From contig JAQSYR010000048.1 in the NCBI GenBank assembly GCA_029256035.1, positions 1 to 8,202 of the forward strand: a stretch of 8,202 nt of DNA. The letters run 5' to 3'. The notes under the pieces are model-generated. The model saw only the letters and a list, made by a program, of their open reading frames with translations. It did not search any database and was not told the origin of the DNA. Of the stretch, positions 1 through 4,911 are shown piece after piece; the first letter of the stretch is position 1, and each line of letters opens with the position of its first letter. This DNA comes from Anaerocolumna sp. Lineage in GTDB: Bacteria > Bacillota > Clostridia > Lachnospirales > Lachnospiraceae. The position numbers and the translations under genes are program-made.

Positions 1-1
1 G

Positions 2-415
2 GGTACATTTGCAGATGGTCTGGTAGCCTCTGATTCCAGGATAATGGACAATGTTGACTATATTCAGGTTACAGCACCTATGTCTCAAGGTAACAGTGGC
101 GGACCTTTATTAAATGTATATGGTGAAGTTATGGGAATTAATACATGGCAATACGTTGACGGGCAAAATTTGAATTTCTCAATTAACATTGCTGAAATAG
201 AAAAGGTAGATACTAATCATCCCATTACCGTAGATGAGTTTTATAGAAGAACCATAGATGGTGGCTCAAATACAGGTACTATCAGCTATGACCCGTTTAT
301 ATCCTATGATAATTTGATTCATCTTACGGACCAAATAGAAACACAGAATACATCATATTTGTATCAGGACACTTTAGATTCTGGTAATCAGTATATTGTT
401 ATTATATTAAAATAA
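2..415 (+). CDS. Trypsin-like (S1/HtrA-type) serine peptidase, C-terminal part, 5' truncated by window edge
   Basis: The reading frame is open from base 2, so the gene begins outside the window; the ATG at 44 is only an internal methionine. The visible 137 residues start with GTFADGLVAS and continue to YIQVTAPMSQGNSGGPLLN, then a GEVMGINTW strand. This is the layout of the last beta-barrel strands of chymotrypsin-fold peptidases of the HtrA/Trypsin_2 type. The serine of GNSGGP (codon 95-97) is the expected nucleophile; the His and Asp of the triad would lie upstream. After the barrel only about 80 residues remain, without a recognisable PDZ domain, so this is not a classical DegP/HtrA. The tail (DEFYRRTIDGG...YIVIILK) is unrecognised. 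An exported or surface role is inferred from the family. It lies 69 bp upstream of the LacI gene on the same strand with no terminator between, but a functional link to the sugar operon is unlikely. Confidence 0.85.
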   Translation, partial: GTFADGLVASDSRIMDNVDYIQVTAPMSQGNSGGPLLNVYGEVMGINTWQYVDGQNLNFSINIAEIEKVDTNHPITVDEFYRRTIDGGSNTGTISYDPFISYDNLIHLTDQIETQNTSYLYQDTLDSGNQYIVIILK

Positions 416-484
416 GCATAGTAAAGTAATTATTTTATATATACATGTGTAAAAGTACCTATAGATTAGTAGGAGGAATTCAAT

Positions 485-1456
485 ATGGTTGGCATAAAGG
501 ACATTGCAAAAGCGGCAGGAGTATCTGTTTCAACAGTATCCAATGTTTTGAATGGTAAAAAAAATGTAGGTGAAGAAACAAGGGAACGTATCTTGAACAT
601 ATGCAAAGAAATGTCCTATTACCCCAATACTGCAGGTAAAGCCTTAAAATCCGGAAAAAGCAATACAATTTTATTTAATTTTAGTGATTTTGATCGAAGC
701 TTTTACTTAAAAATTATTAATGGTATTAGTGATTATGTTAATGATAACGAATTTGATTTAATTATCTGTACAGAAAAATCCTGCGAAAAATATATGAGAA
801 GTAATCTAACTGGTGGAAGCATTATACTAGATAAAAAAATGAAGGATGAAGTATTAATTAAAATAGCCAGTGAACACTACCCAATTGTGGTATTAGACCG
901 AGTGATTGACAATCCTTATATAAAAAGTGTAGTTGTAAATAATTATGATCCTATGCGAGAAATGATTCAGGGGTTAGTTGACCGGGGTTACCGACATTTT
1001 GGTTTTGTTGGCGGACCAGAACAGACGGCTGACAATAAGGAGCGATATAAAGCTTTTCGGGATGTGCTAGAAGAAAATAATATTAGTTTTCAACAGAAAA
1101 GCTACTTTGCGGGAGACTACAGAGAAAAAAGCGGCTATACAGCAGCAAAAATCCTGCTTCTTAGCCAGGAAATACCAGACTGTCTAGTCTGCGCCAATGA
1201 TAATATGGCAATAGGAGCTATGAAAGCATTTCGTGATAATGGCATTCGGGTGCCAGAAGATATTGCGGTGACAGGCTTTGATAACTGTGACCTGGCAGAG
1301 GCAATGGAACTTACGACAGTATCTATACCAAATTATGAAAGAGGATATATTGCAGCTAGATATCTTATAGAAAATATTAGAGGCAAGAGAAATGTGGAAC
1401 CATTTAAAATTTCCGCAAAGATAAAGTGGAGAGGTAGTGTAGCGGTCAAAAAATAA
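485..1456 (+). CDS. LacI-family transcriptional regulator, probable local repressor of the sugar phosphorylase operon
   Basis: The 323-residue length is normal for LacI/GalR proteins. Residues 4-24 form the N-terminal helix-turn-helix (IKDIAKAAGVSVSTVSNVLNG), followed by a hinge helix around PNTAGKALKSGKSNTI (about 47-62). The rest is a periplasmic-binding-protein-like effector domain, including RGYRHFGFVGG, CANDNMAIGAMKAFRDNGIRVPEDIAVTGFDN and a late TTVSIPNYERG segment. The start is supported by AGGAGG at 471-476 with 8 bases before ATG. Residues V15, S16 and N20 occupy the positions of LacI Y17, Q18 and R22 that read the operator. The gene precedes the transport/phosphorolysis operon in the same orientation but is separated from it by a terminator and a new promoter, so it is its own unit. 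By family it should dimerise and release DNA, or bind it, in response to a sugar ligand; repression of the downstream operon is inferred from position. No convincing promoter was found in 416-484. Confidence 0.95.
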   Translation: MVGIKDIAKAAGVSVSTVSNVLNGKKNVGEETRERILNICKEMSYYPNTAGKALKSGKSNTILFNFSDFDRSFYLKIINGISDYVNDNEFDLIICTEKSCEKYMRSNLTGGSIILDKKMKDEVLIKIASEHYPIVVLDRVIDNPYIKSVVVNNYDPMREMIQGLVDRGYRHFGFVGGPEQTADNKERYKAFRDVLEENNISFQQKSYFAGDYREKSGYTAAKILLLSQEIPDCLVCANDNMAIGAMKAFRDNGIRVPEDIAVTGFDNCDLAEAMELTTVSIPNYERGYIAARYLIENIRGKRNVEPFKISAKIKWRGSVAVKK

Positions 1457-1501
1457 GATTTTTAATAAAATACAAAGTATATTTTACTAAATTTTATCTA
1501 G

Positions 1502-1549
1502 AGTAGTATGCATTTTAGACAACTGTTTAAAGATGTATACTACTTTTTT
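1502..1549 (+). terminator. Rho-independent terminator after the LacI gene
   Basis: The arm at 1502-1513 (AGTAGTATGCAT) pairs with 1533-1544 (ATGTATACTACT), giving 12 pairs with one G-U. The stem continues with TTTAGAC (1514-1520) against GTTTAAA (1525-1531), closing on the tetraloop AACT; G1532 is a single bulge. A run of six T (1544-1549) follows directly. The hairpin starts 46 bases after the LacI stop codon and isolates the regulator from the downstream operon. Confidence 0.9.
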
Positions 1550-1610
1550 ATTGGAATTTTGTTTAAAATATAAAAAATATACAAAAATGGAATTTTATTT
1601 CAGTTAGTTA

Positions 1611-1639
1611 TTGACAATTTGCATTAATACTTTTATTAT
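1611..1639 (+). promoter_or_regulatory. Sigma-A-type promoter of the sugar transport/phosphorylase operon
   Basis: A perfect -35 hexamer TTGACA (1611-1616) is followed by 17 bases and TATTAT (1634-1639, five of six matches to TATAAT). Transcription should begin near 1646-1648, giving a leader of roughly 38 bases before the ATG at 1685. The DNA just upstream (1564-1600) is rich in A and T tracts, as in UP-element-like regions. The short CG-centred AACGTT core at 1648-1653 lies at the predicted start, where a LacI-family repressor could sit, but its flanks are poorly symmetric. Confidence 0.8.
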
Positions 1640-1684
1640 TATAGTGTAACGTTTTATTAAAATCATATCAAAGGAGAGGGAAAT

Positions 1685-2983
1685 ATGAGAATGAAAAAAA
1701 TGTTTCGGATTTTACTTACTTCAGCATTCATTACGGCATTAATGCTTACAGGATGTGGAAAAACAACGGATGTTGATAAGACAGAAACATCAGGAACCAC
1801 AAGCGGTACGAAAGAAACCACACAGACTAGCAGTGAACCAGCAGTCACGAAAATAGTAATTTTTCAATCAAAAGTAGAAATTGTAGATCAGTTAAAAGCT
1901 TTAGCAGCGGAGTATCAGAAGGAAAAAGGAATTGAGGTAGAAGTTTGGGAGACTACAGGGGATGATTATTTACAACAATTAAAAATCAGACTTGGTAATA
2001 ATCAGGGACCAACTTTATTCTCACTTGCACCCGGATCGGAATCGGAAGATTTAAAAGCATATTTAGCTGATTTAAGTGACTTATCATTTGTTAGTGGTAT
2101 CGCTGAGAACATGGCAGATGAAAAAGATGGGAAAGTGGTTGGAATACCTTATACCGTTGAGGGGTTTGGTGTAGTTTATAATAAAAACTTAATTGATGCT
2201 TCCAAAGTTACAACAGCAGATGAATTTATTTCTATGTTAAAGGAACAACAGGGGGCAGGCGTTAATGGATTTAGTTTATCTCAGGAAAGTTACTTCCTGA
2301 TTGGACATATTTTAAATACGCCATTTGCATTGCAAGAGGACCCTAAAACTTTTGTTGAGCAGTTAATTGTTGGTGAAGTTACCATGCAGGAGACAGAAGA
2401 ATTTATAGAATTTGCAAAAGTTATGGAAGCAGTTCGTGAATATACAAATAATCCATTGGAAGTAACCTATGATAAAGAAACCGGTGACTTTGCAACTGGA
2501 AAATCAGCATCCATTCATCAGGGCAACTGGGCATATGGTATGTTTGCAGATTATGATGTTGACTTTGAAATGGCAATGATGCCGTTGCCTATTAGTGGCA
2601 ATGATAGTTTAGCAGTTAGTGTACCAGCAGGCTGGTATGTTAATTCACAAGTTAGTGAAGCTGAGATTCAGGCAGGGAAAGATTTCCTTGAGTGGTTATA
2701 TACCAGTGAAACAGGAAAAAGATACATCACAGAAGAATTCGGTTTTATACCTGTAGTTGAAGGTATAGAAAGTTCAGAACTAGATCCTCTTTCTCAGGCA
2801 GTGAATGAGTTTACTGCAGCAGGAAAAACAATTCCATGGCCTATGAATTCATACTGGCCGGCAGGCATTGTTGATGTTTATTTAGTACCAGTTGCCCAGG
2901 AATTCTTTACAACAGAAATGACTGGAGAAGAATTTCTTGTTAAATTAACAGAAGCCTTTGTTCAAGCTGGTCAAAATCAATAG
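1685..2983 (+). CDS. Extracellular sugar-binding lipoprotein of a CUT1 ABC transporter
   Basis: The protein has 432 residues, typical of family 1 solute-binding proteins (SBP_bac_1). It begins with a charged MRMKKMFR segment, a hydrophobic stretch and a lipobox LTGC (residues 21-24), so Cys24 should be lipid-modified and the protein anchored outside the membrane. A Thr/Ser/Glu-rich linker (about 25-54) leads into the binding domain beginning IVIFQSKVEIVDQLKALAAEYQKEKGIEVEVW. Later family-like segments are GIPYTVEGFGVVYNKNLID and the AIHQGNWAYG-like SIHQGNWAYGMF region. AAGGAG at 1671-1676 lies 8 bases before the chosen ATG; the next ATG (1691) is worse spaced. It is the first gene of the operon and is followed by two cognate permeases. 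The enzyme encoded downstream suggests an alpha-linked gluco-disaccharide or oligosaccharide as ligand. The ligand is inferred, not visible. Confidence 0.93.
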   Translation: MRMKKMFRILLTSAFITALMLTGCGKTTDVDKTETSGTTSGTKETTQTSSEPAVTKIVIFQSKVEIVDQLKALAAEYQKEKGIEVEVWETTGDDYLQQLKIRLGNNQGPTLFSLAPGSESEDLKAYLADLSDLSFVSGIAENMADEKDGKVVGIPYTVEGFGVVYNKNLIDASKVTTADEFISMLKEQQGAGVNGFSLSQESYFLIGHILNTPFALQEDPKTFVEQLIVGEVTMQETEEFIEFAKVMEAVREYTNNPLEVTYDKETGDFATGKSASIHQGNWAYGMFADYDVDFEMAMMPLPISGNDSLAVSVPAGWYVNSQVSEAEIQAGKDFLEWLYTSETGKRYITEEFGFIPVVEGIESSELDPLSQAVNEFTAAGKTIPWPMNSYWPAGIVDVYLVPVAQEFFTTEMTGEEFLVKLTEAFVQAGQNQ

Positions 2984-3027
2984 TAAAAGCAAATTTATAA
3001 ACAACCAAAATAAATGTTGTAACTTAG

Positions 3028-3075
3028 GAAATCTAACATCATCTTAAATAGGACTTTAAGCAGATGTTAGATTTC
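3028..3075 (+). promoter_or_regulatory. Intercistronic stem-loop between binding protein and permease genes
   Basis: GAAATCTAACATC (3028-3040) is perfectly complementary to GATGTTAGATTTC (3063-3075), 13 base pairs. Across a 2x2 mismatch the helix continues with CTTAAA (3043-3048) against TTTAAG (3055-3060), closing a six-base loop. No T-run follows (TGCAGTTTG), so it is not a typical intrinsic terminator. In transporter operons such structures commonly protect the upstream binding-protein mRNA and lower permease expression; that role is inferred here. Partial termination or processing is an alternative. Confidence 0.7.
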
Positions 3076-3104
3076 TGCAGTTTGTAGAAGACGGAAAGTA
3101 AAAT

Positions 3105-3120
3105 CAGTAAGCGTTGACTG
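3105..3120. promoter_or_regulatory. Candidate LacI-family operator or cre-like site
   Basis: CAGTAAGCGTTGACTG is an imperfect palindrome centred on CG, with six of eight half-site positions symmetric. The inner 14 bases (AGTAAGCGTTGACT) match 11 positions of the catabolite-responsive element consensus TGWAARCGYTWWCA, differing at both ends and one inner base. A central CG is where the hinge helices of LacI-family proteins, including CcpA, insert. It lies just before the Shine-Dalgarno of the first permease and inside the operon, so a binder would act as a roadblock. It could be a chance match. Confidence 0.3.
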
Positions 3121-3136
3121 GAAAAGGAGGATTAAA

Positions 3137-4012
3137 ATGAATCGAAAAAGTGATAGAGCATGGTATGCTTTGTTTGTACTGCCTCTTATCTTTGTATTTA
3201 CAACCGTCGTAATTATACCTTTTCTTATTGGAATAGGGTATTCCTTTGTTTCCTGGGATGGATTACCCTTAAATGAAAAAGTATTTGTAGGAATGAATAA
3301 TTACATTCGATTATTTTCAGATAAAAGATTTTTATCTTCTATTACACATACCCTTTTGTTTACCGTGCTGGCAGTTGTAATTATTAATGTGCTTGGATTA
3401 ACCTTTGCACTGATTGTTACCAGTCAGTTAAAAACACGTAATATTGCAAGAACTATGCTGTTTATGCCTTATTTAATTGGTGGATTGATTCTAGGTTTTA
3501 TCTGGAGATTTATATTTACAGATGTCTTTAAGGCTGTAGGAGAAGCAACGGGGTGGACAAAAGTATTTTTTAGTTGGCTACTCAATGGGGATTATGCCTT
3601 AATTGCACTGGTTATTGTAATGACCTGGCAAATGGCTGGATACATAATGATTATCTACATTACGGGCATTCAGGCAATACCAGATGATGTAGTAGAGGCA
3701 GCAAAAGTGGATGGGGCAGGTTTTTGGCCAATGTTATTACGAGTAAAGTTCCCATTAATTATGCCTTCTTTTACAATCAGCCTATTTATGACTCTATCCA
3801 ATAGTTTTAAGATCTATGATGTCAATGTATCTTTAACCCAGGGTGGACCAAATAACGCAACAGAAATGCTTGCTATGAATATTTATAATGAAATTTTTTC
3901 CCTCAATAACTATGGTTATGGGCAGGCAAAAGCCATTGTTTTCTTTATTGCAGTTGCCTTTATTACGTTGATACAGGTTTCTCTGACTAAGAAGAAAGAG
4001 GTGGTAATGTAA
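3137..4012 (+). CDS. CUT1 ABC sugar transporter permease (MalF/UgpA-type)
   Basis: The 291-residue membrane protein has about six hydrophobic segments, near residues 10-32, 70-95, 104-126, 152-176, 208-226 and 262-285. The EAA loop that docks the ATPase reads EAAKVDGAGFWPMLLRVKFPLIMP, with Glu187 first and Gly193 following the Asp. The C-terminal LTQGGPNNATEMLAMNIYNEIF stretch is characteristic of the first permease in carbohydrate importers (SugA/UgpA/MsmF group). Unlike E. coli MalF it has no long periplasmic insertion. AAGGAGG (3124-3130) precedes the ATG by 6 bases. It pairs with the next gene product, whose start codon overlaps its stop by one base. No ATP-binding subunit gene is in the operon. 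Confidence 0.95.
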   Translation: MNRKSDRAWYALFVLPLIFVFTTVVIIPFLIGIGYSFVSWDGLPLNEKVFVGMNNYIRLFSDKRFLSSITHTLLFTVLAVVIINVLGLTFALIVTSQLKTRNIARTMLFMPYLIGGLILGFIWRFIFTDVFKAVGEATGWTKVFFSWLLNGDYALIALVIVMTWQMAGYIMIIYITGIQAIPDDVVEAAKVDGAGFWPMLLRVKFPLIMPSFTISLFMTLSNSFKIYDVNVSLTQGGPNNATEMLAMNIYNEIFSLNNYGYGQAKAIVFFIAVAFITLIQVSLTKKKEVVM

Positions 4013-4848
4013 TGAAGAAGCTAGGGAAAGTACTAATTGAAATAACACTAATGATTGTCTGTGCAGCCTATTTATTTCCTGTCTATATTGTATTAGCTAA
4101 CTCCTTTAAAAACCGTCAGGAATTATATGAAAATATGCTTGCATTACCAGAAAAATTAACATTGGAATATTATTTGGAAGCAGTTGAGAAAATGAACTTT
4201 TCAAGAGCCTTTGGTAACTCTTTGATTGTAACAATAGTTTCCATTGGTATTATTGTAATTCTGGGCTCTATGACTGCCTGGATGCTGGTTCGAACAGAGA
4301 ATAAATTAAGTAAATTTTTATTTATGGTACTAGTTGCCACTATGTTAATTCCTTTTCAAACATTAATGATGCCGCTGATGCAGGTAATGTCCTGGAGCAA
4401 AACCACGCTTCAAGTTCCTATGCTGGACTCTTTAGGAGGGCTTATCTATATGAATGTAGGATTTGGTGCCAGCATGGCAGTTTTTCTCTATCACGGCTTC
4501 GTAAAATCCATTCCGGTATCCTTAGAAGAAGCAGCTACCATTGATGGCGGCAATAAATTAACTGTATTTTTTAGAATTGTATTTCCAATGTTAAAACCAA
4601 CAACGGTCACAGTTATGATACTGGATGTAATATGGATCTGGAATGATTATCTGTTACCATCCCTGGTTCTTTCTAATAAAAATTTACGTACCATTCCTTT
4701 GTCTACAGCCTCATTCTTTGGTCAATTTACCATTCAATGGAATCTGGCTATGGCAGGCTTAATGCTTACTATAATCCCAGTTATTATTTTTTATCTTGCA
4801 GCACAGAAATATATTATTAAAGGAGTTGCTGCAGGTGCAGTAAAATAG
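4012..4848 (+). CDS. CUT1 ABC sugar transporter permease (MalG/UgpE-type)
   Basis: The protein has 278 residues and begins with one hydrophobic segment (about 8-30) ending in LFPVYIVLANSFKNRQEL, the typical N-terminus of MalG-type permeases. More membrane segments follow near 66-90, 101-122, 140-165, 195-215 and 242-268. The EAA loop is EEAATIDGGNKLTVFFRIVFPMLKP, with Glu173-Ala-Ala and Gly179. WIWNDYLLPSLVL is also a family signature. Its ATG uses the final A of the upstream stop codon (TAATG), and AGAGGTGG (3997-4004) inside the upstream gene acts as its ribosome binding site, so the two permeases are probably translationally coupled for one-to-one assembly. The next gene begins 63 bases later with no terminator between. 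Confidence 0.95.
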   Translation: MKKLGKVLIEITLMIVCAAYLFPVYIVLANSFKNRQELYENMLALPEKLTLEYYLEAVEKMNFSRAFGNSLIVTIVSIGIIVILGSMTAWMLVRTENKLSKFLFMVLVATMLIPFQTLMMPLMQVMSWSKTTLQVPMLDSLGGLIYMNVGFGASMAVFLYHGFVKSIPVSLEEAATIDGGNKLTVFFRIVFPMLKPTTVTVMILDVIWIWNDYLLPSLVLSNKNLRTIPLSTASFFGQFTIQWNLAMAGLMLTIIPVIIFYLAAQKYIIKGVAAGAVK

Positions 4849-4911
4849 CAGAAAATAGTGGAAAGAATCATGTAATCAGAGCCGTGTTTATATTCTAAGA
4901 GAGGATTACTT

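Noticed and set aside
440..451. Imperfect palindrome TATACATGTGTA upstream of the LacI gene as a possible autoregulatory operator
   Set aside because: Lacks a central CG, is short and AT-rich, and no promoter hexamers are positioned around it convincingly.
480..668. Minus-strand open frame opposite the LacI gene start
   Set aside because: It overlaps a well-supported gene, has no ribosome binding site and resembles no known protein; it is a shadow of the coding strand.
3001..3020. ACAAC...GTTGT small hairpin just after the binding-protein gene
   Set aside because: Only five pairs with a ten-base loop and no T-run; too weak to call beside the much stronger stem-loop at 3028-3075.
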